Source: G020353115 sp964640125 (lineage in GTDB: Bacteria > Bacteroidota > Bacteroidia > Bacteroidales > VadinHA17). From it: a stretch of 64,000 bases of DNA. The stretch lies in the NCBI GenBank assembly GCA_964640125.1, contig CAZXGG010000008.1, positions 1 to 64,000 on the forward strand. The letters are read 5' to 3'. Both the position numbers and the translations under genes were made by a program. How positions within the stretch are numbered: position 1 is the first letter of the stretch; each line of letters begins with the position of its first letter. Below the pieces are notes generated by a model. The model ran no database searches. It was not told the origin of the DNA and saw only the letters and a list, made by a program, of their open reading frames with translations. This document shows, piece by piece, positions 1 through 6,566 of this stretch.

Positions 1-368
1 ATCCATTCGGAATCCCACGACCAGGAATCGGCATAATCAAAGGAGGAGTGAAAAGTGAGCTGTTTGATCTCCCCGCCACTGGAAGGCACAACATAGATAT
101 TTCCATTGCCATCCTGTGTCCCTGTAAAAGCAATCCATTTACCATCCGGACTAAACCTGGGGAGGGATTCATTACCTTCCATTGCCGTTATACGGTAGGC
201 TGTTTCTCCAGTCACATCCATTTTCCAGATATCCCCCTCGTAGGCGAAAAGCAGGGTATTGCCATCCGGAGAGGGGGCCGGATCGGACATGAATCTAACA
301 CTGTTTGACTCCTGTGAGAAGGATATTGCAGCGAAACAAAAGAACAGGCAAGTGAGTGTTGATTTCAT
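1..368 (-). CDS. Tricorn-like exported peptidase, N-terminal beta-propeller part (runs off the left edge)
   Basis: The minus strand reads open from an ATG at 368 to the left edge, giving about 122 residues. It starts with a signal peptide (MKSTLTCLFFCFAAISFSQ). Beta-propeller motifs of the PD40/TolB type follow: APSPDGNTLLFAYEGDIW, RFSPDGKWIAFTG and, between them, a D-V-T-G-E-T-A-Y-R-I-T stretch. The pattern of SPDG blades followed by GGEIKQLTFHSSFDYADSWS matches the N-terminal propeller of tricorn-type S41 peptidases of Bacteroidota. The catalytic PDZ/S41 part would lie outside the window, so a TolB-like protein with PD40 repeats only remains possible. It is divergent from cysD across about 160 bp. 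Confidence 0.8.
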   Translation of the reverse strand, partial: MKSTLTCLFFCFAAISFSQESNSVRFMSDPAPSPDGNTLLFAYEGDIWKMDVTGETAYRITAMEGNESLPRFSPDGKWIAFTGTQDGNGNIYVVPSSGGEIKQLTFHSSFDYADSWSWDSEW

Positions 369-467
369 AATTGTGTTTATTAGAAAAAATATACATTCGA
401 AAGTAGGAAAAATAGTCAGAGCAAGCAACAGGCAGGTAAGGAATACAAAAGAATGATGGTCATTATT

Positions 468-498
468 TTTGATAAATTCGGGTGAAAGATTATTTTTG
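468..498 (+). promoter_or_regulatory. Bacteroidota sigma-70 promoter of cysD
   Basis: TTTG at 468-471, a 19-nt spacer, and TATTTTTG at 491-498 match the Bacteroidota consensus TTTG-N19-TAnnTTTG exactly. The predicted transcript starts near 505, about 25 nt before the cysD ATG. Confidence 0.75.
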
Positions 499-530
499 CC
501 ATACTTTTTCTCGTCAACAAAGCCGCCTAC

Positions 531-1436
531 ATGAGTGAACATAATATCAACCACCTGCGGGAGCTGGAAGCGGAATCGATGTATGTGATTCGTGAAGTCG
601 TTGCCCAGTTTGAAAAACCGACCATGCTGTTTTCAGGTGGTAAGGATTCGATAGTGATGTGGCACCTGGCACGCAAATCCTTTTGGCCTGCAAAAATACC
701 TTTTCCTTTGCTTCACATTGATACGGGTCATAATTTCCAGGAAACGCTGGATTACCGTGACAAACTGATGAAGGATAGCGGTACAAAGCTGTTGGTTGCT
801 TATGTGCAGGATTCGATTGACAGGGGACGGGTTGTCGAGGAGAAAGGCGTGAATGCAAGCAGGAATGTTTTGCAAACCGTAACATTGCTGGATGCCCTGG
901 AGGAGATGAAGATCGATGCAGCGATGGGAGGGGGTAGAAGGGATGAAGAGAAAGCACGTGCCAAGGAGCGCTTTTTTTCCCATCGCGATGAATTCGGACA
1001 GTGGGACCCGAAAAACCAGCGCCCGGAACTGTGGAATATTTTTAACGGGAAAAAGAACATGGGCGAACATTTCCGGGTGTTCCCCATCAGTAACTGGACT
1101 GAGATGGATGTGTGGCAATACATCTACATGGAGGATATTCCCATGCCCAGCATCTATTTTACACACAGACGAAAGGTGTTTAACCGGGATGGAGTATGGC
1201 TTGCCTGGGCTCCCTTTATGCAAATGAAAGAGACCGAAAAAGTGGAGGTGAGGGATGTGCGCTGCCGGACCATCGGAGACATTACCTGTACGGGACTGAC
1301 CCTCTCAGAAGCGACAACCCTCGAGGAGATCATCCAGGAAGTAGCTACCATACGGACCACGGAACGTGGAAGCCGGTGGGACGATAAACGATCGGAAGCA
1401 GCCATGGAGGACCGGAAAAAGGAGGGGTATTTTTAA
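531..1436 (+). CDS. cysD: Sulfate adenylyltransferase subunit 2 (CysD)
   Basis: This is the catalytic ATP sulfurylase subunit, which makes adenosine 5'-phosphosulfate (APS) from ATP and sulfate in the cytoplasm when driven by the CysN GTPase. At 301 residues it has the normal family length. The PP-loop SGGKDS lies at residues 35-40, and a GGGRRDEEKARAKER segment typical of CysD lies near residue 130. The ATG is preceded at a suitable distance by a consensus promoter. cysN follows on the same strand but 430 bp away, which is wider than the usual close cysDN spacing, and the interval is full of repeats. No cysC or cysH is in the window. Confidence 0.95.
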   Translation: MSEHNINHLRELEAESMYVIREVVAQFEKPTMLFSGGKDSIVMWHLARKSFWPAKIPFPLLHIDTGHNFQETLDYRDKLMKDSGTKLLVAYVQDSIDRGRVVEEKGVNASRNVLQTVTLLDALEEMKIDAAMGGGRRDEEKARAKERFFSHRDEFGQWDPKNQRPELWNIFNGKKNMGEHFRVFPISNWTEMDVWQYIYMEDIPMPSIYFTHRRKVFNRDGVWLAWAPFMQMKETEKVEVRDVRCRTIGDITCTGLTLSEATTLEEIIQEVATIRTTERGSRWDDKRSEAAMEDRKKEGYF

Positions 1437-1511
1437 AGGTGAGAGAAGGTGACGATTAGAATGGTGAGTTCAGGATGCATGGAGCCTGGAGCAAGGGGCA
1501 TGGTGTTGGAA

Positions 1512-1535
1512 TTATGAGTGATGAGTGATGAGTGA
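1512..1535 (+). repeat. Period-7 tandem array downstream of cysD
   Basis: Three and a half 7-nt units are seen: TTATGAG, TGATGAG, TGATGAG, TGA. It belongs to the window-wide class of heptamer arrays described in the findings. Confidence 0.75.
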
Positions 1536-1596
1536 CAAAATTTTAACAAAGAGTCACGGAGAACACAGGAGGAGAAGATTTGATTCAATTTTTTTT

Positions 1597-1751
1597 GAAC
1601 ACCATCGGTGTTCGATTATTAAAGAAAGTAGAAAGGATAAATAGTATGATAACACAACTCTATCGGAGTTGGATTACAATCGAGTTATAGCGACTGCAAC
1701 CTGCCTTGGAGCAGGTAAGCGAGCTGAATTACACGATCTGCCTGGCGGAGG
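1597..1751. repeat. Palindromic repeat mosaic between cysD and cysN
   Basis: The 1437-1866 interval holds no gene. It contains a perfect palindrome GAACACC-ATC-GGTGTTC (1597-1613) followed by GATTATT, then CAACTC-TATCG-GAGTTG (1655-1671) followed by GATTACAATCGA, then further hairpin modules to about 1751. Read on the minus strand, the last part (a CTCCGCC module, GATCGTGTAATTC, AGCTC, and TCGATTGTAATCC) is shared with 6466-6553, and the two hairpins are shared with 6058-6129. The interval is a modular repeat, not coding sequence. Confidence 0.75.
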
Positions 1752-1866
1752 AGCGTATGACAATGGTATGACAGCGAACGAAGAGAGCGAATGACAGTTG
1801 TGTAGTGATTTAATAGAAGATTTAGCGTAAAAAGTAAACGATTTTACGGACAATTAGAAGAAAAAC

Positions 1867-3138
1867 ATGACCCTAACCAACGCAGGTTACCTGAACATGG
1901 AGTTACTGCGGTTTACCACAGCCGGGAGTGTGGATGATGGCAAAAGCACGCTGATAGGAAGGTTGTTGTATGACAGTAAAGCCATTTTTGAAGATCAGAT
2001 GGAAGCCATTGAGCTTGCCAGTGAACGAACGGGGAATGATGAGGTGAACCTGGCCCTGTTGACAGATGGGCTGCGTGCTGAACGGGAGCAGGGTATAACC
2101 ATCGATGTGGCATACCGCTATTTTGCTACACCAAAACGGAAATTTATCATCGCCGATACGCCGGGGCATATTCAGTATACCCGTAATATGGTCACGGGTG
2201 CCTCCACAGCAAATGTAGCACTGATACTTGTCGATGCACGGAATGGTGTGATTGAACAAACGCTCAGGCATGCCTTCATTGCTTCACTTCTGCAAATACC
2301 CCATATCATTGTTTGTGTGAACAAGATGGATTTGCTGGATTTCAACGAGGAAGTTTTTGAAGACATTCAGAACCAGTTTAAGAAATTTTCGACAAAGCTG
2401 GATGTGAAAGATGTCCGCTTTGTTCCGATAAGTGCCAAATACGGTGATAATGTGGTTGACCGGTCGGAGAACATGAACTGGTATAACGGGCCAACATTGA
2501 TGTATCTTCTTGAAAACATTCACATCAGCAGCGATCAAAACCTTACCCATCAACGATTCCCGGTACAATATGTCATTCGTCCACAATCGGACAAGCTCCA
2601 GGATTACAGGGGGTATGCCGGCAGGATTGCAAGCGGAGTATTCCGTCCCGGAGACAGGGTAAAAGTATTACCCAAAGGATTTACAACCACCATAAAATCG
2701 GTCGATTCATACAAGGAATCACTCGATATGGCATTTGCCCCGCAATCCATTACCCTTCGGTTAGCGGATGACATCGACATTAGCCGGGGGGATATGATCG
2801 TAGGTGAACACAAAGCTCCCGAAGTGGGCAGGGAACTGGACATGATGATATGCTGGCTGAATGAAAAACCGATGAACCTGCGTGGAAAATATACCATTCA
2901 GCATACAACGAACGATCTGAAGTGCATCATCACGGATGTGAAATACAAAATGGATATCAATACCCTGGATAAGAATTATGAAGACAAAGCGATCGGGCTG
3001 AATGAAATTGGCAGGATATCCATCAAGACTACCCACCCCATCTTTTACGATTCGTACAGGACAAACCGCATTACGGGCAGCCTTATCCTGATCGACGAGG
3101 CAACCAATGAAACCGTGGGTGCGGGGATGATCATATGA
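1867..3138 (+). CDS. cysN: Sulfate adenylyltransferase subunit 1, GTPase (CysN)
   Basis: This is the GTPase subunit of ATP sulfurylase. GTP hydrolysis drives APS synthesis by CysD. The protein is EF-Tu-like: a P-loop GSVDDGKST at residues 20-28, a DTPGH motif near residue 98 and an NKMD motif near residue 152, then two beta-barrel domains. At 423 residues it lacks a C-terminal CysC (APS kinase) fusion. An alternative start is the internal Met at 1897 (MELLRFTTAGSVDDGK); no strong ribosome site separates the two. A heptamer array starts directly after its stop codon. Confidence 0.95.
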   Translation: MTLTNAGYLNMELLRFTTAGSVDDGKSTLIGRLLYDSKAIFEDQMEAIELASERTGNDEVNLALLTDGLRAEREQGITIDVAYRYFATPKRKFIIADTPGHIQYTRNMVTGASTANVALILVDARNGVIEQTLRHAFIASLLQIPHIIVCVNKMDLLDFNEEVFEDIQNQFKKFSTKLDVKDVRFVPISAKYGDNVVDRSENMNWYNGPTLMYLLENIHISSDQNLTHQRFPVQYVIRPQSDKLQDYRGYAGRIASGVFRPGDRVKVLPKGFTTTIKSVDSYKESLDMAFAPQSITLRLADDIDISRGDMIVGEHKAPEVGRELDMMICWLNEKPMNLRGKYTIQHTTNDLKCIITDVKYKMDINTLDKNYEDKAIGLNEIGRISIKTTHPIFYDSYRTNRITGSLILIDEATNETVGAGMII

Positions 3139-3173
3139 ATGTCGAATGTCGAATGTCGAATATCGAATTTCGG
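3139..3173 (+). repeat. Period-7 tandem array starting right after the cysN stop
   Basis: Five 7-nt units begin at the base after the TGA: ATGTCGA three times, ATATCGA, then ATTTCGG. The array creates a spurious open frame from 3139. The rest of the interval to 3368 contains the palindrome CTGCCGTCAGGCAGGCA (about 3210) and no gene. Confidence 0.8.
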
Positions 3174-3368
3174 ATTCTGTTTAGCAGCACCGAGTACCTT
3201 CATTCCTGACTGCCGTCAGGCAGGCATCAATCATCATCACTCATCCACAGTGAAATATGCTCCTACCCTGCTGAAATGTTTTCGTACCTCAAATTTCACA
3301 GGGCAGGCGTCGCATTTCACCCCGATGAAATAAAAAGAATTTCATGGGGTAAACGTGGCAGGCTCTCC

Positions 3369-3417
3369 ACTCACCATTCATCATTCATCATTCATAACTC
3401 ATAACTCATAATTCGTT
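3369..3417 (-). repeat. Period-7 tandem array spanning the Nudix stop codon
   Basis: Seven 7-nt units lie in register on the plus strand: ACTCACC, ATTCATC, ATTCATC, ATTCATA, ACTCATA, ACTCATA, ATTCGTT. The array extends into the coding sequence and supplies the last five residues (TNYEL) and the stop of the Nudix gene. Confidence 0.8.
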
Positions 3418-3848
3418 ACTCCTTTCTCCTTCAGGATCTCACCAACGATCTCCGCATGATCGAAAGCCAGTTCAGGCAATTTTTTTGCATTGAACCATCG
3501 GGCATCCCGGGCATCCGATGCAGCCTTCACCTGTTTTGAGTTTGTATCAAGGAATCCGTAGAAAATAAAGGAGATGGTACGCCCCCTGGGATCCCGGTCA
3601 ATTGCATCAAACGCTTTAAATGGTGTTAACCGGATCCCTGTCAGTCCGGTCTCTTCCTCCAGCTCCCTGGAGGCTGCTTCATGCAGTCTCTCATCCATCT
3701 CGATAAATCCTCCCGGAAGCGCCCACATCCCTTCAAACGGATAACGGTCACGTTGGATCAGGAGCAATTCGAGGTTGTTCTTTGCTTTTCGAAAGACAGC
3801 ACAATCGATGGTTAATGCAGGACGGGGGTATTTGTAGGTGTAGGGCAT
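3399..3848 (-). CDS. Nudix hydrolase
   Basis: The protein has 149 residues and a full Nudix box with G-x5-E-x7-REUxEExGU spacing: GFIEMDE, seven residues, RELEEETGL. Nudix enzymes hydrolyse nucleoside diphosphates linked to another group. The N-terminal YPRPALTIDCAVF and the WALPGGF segment resemble the ADP-ribose pyrophosphatase or NrtR-like catalytic domain found in Bacteroidota. No C-terminal winged helix is present, so a simple hydrolase is more likely than an NrtR regulator. The substrate cannot be assigned. The last five residues are encoded by a heptamer repeat array. Confidence 0.88.
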   Translation of the reverse strand: MPYTYKYPRPALTIDCAVFRKAKNNLELLLIQRDRYPFEGMWALPGGFIEMDERLHEAASRELEEETGLTGIRLTPFKAFDAIDRDPRGRTISFIFYGFLDTNSKQVKAASDARDARWFNAKKLPELAFDHAEIVGEILKEKGVTNYEL

Positions 3849-3863
3849 GATAAAGATCTATAA

Positions 3864-3898
3864 ATAATGAATAATGAACAGGGAATTATGAATATTGA
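3864..3898. repeat. Period-7 tandem array upstream of the Nudix gene
   Basis: Five 7-nt units are seen: ATAATGA, ATAATGA, ACAGGGA, ATTATGA, ATATTGA. It lies in the 5' region of the Nudix gene (minus strand) and continues towards the assembly gap. Confidence 0.7.
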
Positions 3899-3927
3899 AG
3901 TATATATAAGAACATCCAACTTCCAAC

Positions 3928-4027
3928 NNNNNNNNNNNNNNNNNNNNNNNNNNNNNNNNNNNNNNNNNNNNNNNNNNNNNNNNNNNNNNNNNNNNNNNNN
4001 NNNNNNNNNNNNNNNNNNNNNNNNNNN
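3928..4027. other. Assembly gap (100 N) within a repeat array
   Basis: Exactly 100 N. The 17-nt string AACATCCAACTTCCAAC ends at 3927 and starts again at 4028, so the join lies inside a heptamer array and the true distance is unknown. Confidence 0.95.
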
Positions 4028-4089
4028 AACATCCAACTTCCAACATTCAATCTTATCAACGTATCAACTTTACCCATTAACTATTAACA
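4028..4089. repeat. Mixed period-7 and period-8 tandem array
   Basis: The units read AACATCC, AACTTCC, AACATTC, AATC, then octamers TTATCAAC and GTATCAAC, then heptamers TTTACCC, ATTAACT, ATTAACA. The octamer GTATCAAC also occurs in the array at 30115. Confidence 0.7.
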
Positions 4090-4116
4090 TATCACGTAGT
4101 GATGCCTATGGCATAA

Positions 4117-4272
4117 CTAATAACTATTTCTTCCTCCTGTATCTCCTTTCTTTTTAAACCTGTTTCGCATGTCCCTGCTGCGGCGATGGTGTATTCTCCT
4201 AAGAATCAGGTAGATGATTCCCAGAACAGCGATTATGGTAAACAGGATATAAAAATCACGCAGCAGGAGCAT
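4117..4272 (-). CDS. Small basic single-pass membrane protein (51 residues), hypothetical
   Basis: The minus strand encodes 51 residues from ATG at 4272 to TAG at 4117. A short N-terminus (MLLLRDF) leads into one hydrophobic helix (YILFTIIAVLGIIYLIL). A strongly basic tail with many Arg and Lys residues follows. Such a helix plus positive tail would sit in the inner membrane with the tail in the cytoplasm. An in-frame TAA just upstream fixes the longest start. It lies between repeats and has no clear partner. I do not recognise a family, and it could be a chance frame, although the composition looks coding. Confidence 0.4.
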   Translation of the reverse strand: MLLLRDFYILFTIIAVLGIIYLILRRIHHRRSRDMRNRFKKKGDTGGRNSY

Positions 4273-4426
4273 GGGTTTACCAATTGGTTTGATCCATACA
4301 AGTTAATGAAATAATTAAGAACCTACACTTTGTGAGTACCCGTCAAGCCGAATTTGAGCGGCTAAATGGGATGTAATCCGCCAGTTGGCAGATCAGTATC
4401 AATGCCCGATTATCGAATTTTAGATT

Positions 4427-4507
4427 CTGAACCACCTGCCTGCCGCAGGCAGGAGTTCAGGATGACGAAATGTTAACTCGTTGTCATGCTGAACTTGTTT
4501 CAGCATC
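4427..4507. repeat. Palindromic repeats at the 3' side of the GIY-YIG gene
   Basis: Two palindromes share the arms GATnCTGAA and TTCAGnATGAC. At about 4425-4465 a GATTCTGAA arm and a TTCAGGATGAC arm enclose the nested palindrome CCTGCCTGCCGCAGGCAGG. At 4482-4507 GTCATGCTGAA and TTCAGCATC enclose CTTGT. Both are related to the repeats at 4811-4992. The 4273-4424 stretch shows nothing else. Confidence 0.75.
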
Positions 4508-4514
4508 TTATAAT

Positions 4515-4799
4515 TTAAACGAAATCAAACAAATCATTCATTTCAGGATTCATTGAACGGATTAAGTTAATTTTCCAATCCTTGTGCCAATTTTTCAATT
4601 GTTTTTCTCGTGTAATGGCCTGGTTAATATCCTGAAATTCTTCAAAATAAATAAGATCTTTTAGTTTGTATTTATTTGTAAATTCTGAGCCGATACCATC
4701 CTTATGCTCTCCAACTCGTGTTTTCAGATCACTGGTAACACCTATGTAAAGAACAGTCCGCTTATTATTGCTCATTATATAGACGAATCCTTTTTTCAT
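4515..4799 (-). CDS. GIY-YIG domain nuclease (small, UPF0213-like)
   Basis: This is a single-domain GIY-YIG endonuclease-like protein of 94 residues. The motif pair reads GFVYIMSN and LYIGVTSDL, the catalytic-type Arg is in LKTRVGEHK, and the metal-binding Glu is in the ITREKQLKNW segment. The start at 4799 (MKKGFVYIM) fits the family. The longer frame from 4823 would translate part of a palindromic repeat and is unlikely. The gene has inverted copies of the same palindrome family on both sides, at 4482-4507 and 4970-4992, which suggests mobility. Its role is not known. Confidence 0.85.
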   Translation of the reverse strand: MKKGFVYIMSNNKRTVLYIGVTSDLKTRVGEHKDGIGSEFTNKYKLKDLIYFEEFQDINQAITREKQLKNWHKDWKINLIRSMNPEMNDLFDFV

Positions 4800-4810
4800 G
4801 TTTGAAATAA

Positions 4811-4992
4811 TATCCTGAACCAAGTTCAGGATGACGAAATGTTAACTACTTGTGATAGGGCTGTAAGATTATGAAAGAACGTCATTCTGAACATAGCGAA
4901 GCGATCTCATGACCGAAGGGAGTAATTTATTTCAGAATCTTAATGAATTAATAATCAGGCTTATGAGATCCTGAAACAAGTTCAGGATGACT
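4811..4992. repeat. Palindromic repeats at the 5' side of the GIY-YIG gene
   Basis: Three more members of the family are present. ATCCTGAA-CCAAG-TTCAGGATGAC lies at about 4812-4834 and is followed by GAAATGTTAACT, as is the copy near 4450. GTCATTCTGAA, an insert with two smaller hairpins, and TTTCAGAATC span about 4891-4941. GATCCTGAA-ACAAG-TTCAGGATGAC lies at about 4970-4992. The arms are constant and the cores vary in length and sequence. Confidence 0.75.
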
Positions 4993-5020
4993 AAAAAAAT
5001 CGACTTTTGACAATCCCATC

Positions 5021-6034
5021 CTATGTTGTTTCCTGACTTCCCAGGGTAGCCACCATGATTGCCTTGATGGTATGCATCCGGTTTTCTGCCTGGTCAAATA
5101 CGATAGAGGCTTCGGATTCAAAGACCTCTTCGGTTACCTCCATGCCATCAAGACCGAATTTAGTAAACATTTCTTCGCCGATGGTTGTTTCACGGTTATG
5201 GAATGCGGGCAGGCAATGCAGAAATTTCACTTTCGGATTACCGGATTGTTTCAGGACGTTTGCATTCACCTGGTAGGGTTTAAGCAGATTGATCCTCTCC
5301 TTCCAAACCGAGTCGGGTTCACCCATTGAGACCCATACATCGGTATAGAGAAAATCGACACCTTTCACTGCCTCCTCAACCTGGTCAGTGACGGTGATCC
5401 TGGCGCCCGTTTCTTTAGCGATTTCAAGGCATTTCTCCTGTAATTTTTTATCGGGTTGGCATGGACCGGGGGCAACGGCTCTGAAATCCATGCCCATTTT
5501 TGCCGCTCCGACGAGTAATGAATTCCCCACGTTATTATGAGCATCACCCAGATAACAAAAAGCAATCCGGTTCAGAGGCTTTTCGGAATGTTCCAGCATG
5601 GTCATTAAATCAGCCAGGATCTGGGTCGGATGGAACTCGGTTGTCAGGCCATTCCATACCGGTACGCCGGAGAATTGTGCAAGATCTTTGATCCGTTCCT
5701 GGCCGAATCCCCTGTATTCAATACCATCATACATTCTGCCAAGAACCCTGGCTGTATCTTTCATCGATTCTTTATCTCCTATTTGCGACCCGGTGGGTCC
5801 GATATAGGTGACCGATGCACCCTGGTCATGGGCTGCAACTTCAAAAGCACAGCGTGTGCGGGTCGAGGCTTTTTCAAAGATCAATGCAATGTTTTCTCCC
5901 CTGAGTGTTTGTTTTTCTTTGCCCGAATACTTGGCCTCTTTCAGTTTTCCTGCAAGGTTCAGCAGGAATTCAATCTCCTGTGGCTGGTAATCCAGCAAAG
6001 TCAGGAAGTGTCTGTTTTGTAAATCTTGTTTCAT
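5021..6034 (-). CDS. Ornithine carbamoyltransferase
   Basis: It catalyses carbamoyl transfer between carbamoyl phosphate and ornithine/citrulline. It has 337 residues. The carbamoyl-phosphate site STRTR is at residues 57-61, an HPTQ motif lies near residue 135, and the ornithine-loop motif VSMGEPD and the HCLPAFH motif follow. The SMG and HCLP motifs identify a true ornithine enzyme rather than the N-succinylornithine enzyme used for arginine synthesis by some Bacteroidota. Carbamate kinase is encoded upstream on the same strand with a 530-bp repeat-filled gap between, which favours the catabolic (ArcB) direction, where citrulline is split and ATP is made. The anabolic role (ArgF) cannot be excluded. 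Confidence 0.93.
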   Translation of the reverse strand: MKQDLQNRHFLTLLDYQPQEIEFLLNLAGKLKEAKYSGKEKQTLRGENIALIFEKASTRTRCAFEVAAHDQGASVTYIGPTGSQIGDKESMKDTARVLGRMYDGIEYRGFGQERIKDLAQFSGVPVWNGLTTEFHPTQILADLMTMLEHSEKPLNRIAFCYLGDAHNNVGNSLLVGAAKMGMDFRAVAPGPCQPDKKLQEKCLEIAKETGARITVTDQVEEAVKGVDFLYTDVWVSMGEPDSVWKERINLLKPYQVNANVLKQSGNPKVKFLHCLPAFHNRETTIGEEMFTKFGLDGMEVTEEVFESEASIVFDQAENRMHTIKAIMVATLGSQETT

Positions 6035-6057
6035 GGTTTTGGTGGTGATGAGTTATC

Positions 6058-6553
6058 CAACTCCGATAGAGTTGTTGTTTAATGTTCTGATGTAATATAT
6101 TTTACAATAATCGAACACCGATAGTGTTCTCTTTAATAAAATCGACTTGACACATAAGATATAATAATATTCAAAAGATCTTGATAGTTCCGTCATTAAA
6201 TCAAGGCCATAGGCCTTGGATTATTGTATAATAGTCATGTTAAAGATACATTTAAACTCCATCGGAGTTTGATTATTCATTCAAAGAATCGCTGTAATTC
6301 NNNNNNNNNNNNNNNNNNNNNNNNNNNNNNNNNNNNNNNNNNNNNNNNNNNNNNNNNNNNNNNNNNNNNNNNNNNNNNNNNNNNNNNNNNNNNNNNNNNN
6401 ATACATTTAAACTCCATCGGAGTTTGATTATTCATTCAAAGAATCGCTGTAATTCCTAGTAACTCACTCTCCGCCTTTCGGCGGATCGTGTAATTCGTAG
6501 TAATTCAGCTCTCCCGCTGTAGCGGGATCGCTGTAATTCGATTGTAATCCAGA
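6058..6553. repeat. Palindromic repeat mosaic between arcC and the OTC gene
   Basis: The 6035-6566 interval has no gene. Modules in order are CAACTC-CGATA-GAGTTG (6058-6074), GAACAC-CGATA-GTGTTC (6113-6129), AAGGCC-ATA-GGCCTT followed by GGATTATT (about 6206-6227), and AAACTCC-ATC-GGAGTTT followed by GATTATT (about 6254). After the gap come CTCCGCC-TTTC-GGCGG-ATCGTGTAATTC and TCCCGCTGTAGCGGGATCGCTGTAATTCGATTGTAATCC in two pieces (6466-6553). The first two and last two modules match the mosaic at 1597-1751 on the opposite strand. Confidence 0.75.
6301..6400. other. Assembly gap (100 N) with a 55-nt duplicated flank
   Basis: The 55 nt at 6246-6300 are identical to 6401-6455. This is the signature of two overlapping contigs joined with a fixed 100-N spacer, so the real sequence is probably 155 nt shorter here. 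Confidence 0.9.
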
Positions 6554-6566
6554 ATTACTATTGATT

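Noticed and set aside
547..1405. Long antisense frames opposite cysD (and similar ones opposite ftsK, cysN, argF and the propeller gene)
   Set aside because: These are shadows caused by codon bias of the real genes and have no domain features.
1867..3138. Bifunctional CysNC
   Set aside because: The protein ends after the second barrel at 423 residues; there is no APS kinase P-loop at the C-terminus.
3139..3333. 64-residue open frame after cysN
   Set aside because: It translates the ATGTCGA heptamer array and a CTGCC palindrome and has no protein character.
4482..4992. Insertion sequence with terminal inverted repeats around the GIY-YIG gene
   Set aside because: No transposase and no target-site duplication were seen. 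The palindromes are REP-like and occur more than twice, so a standard IS is not supported.
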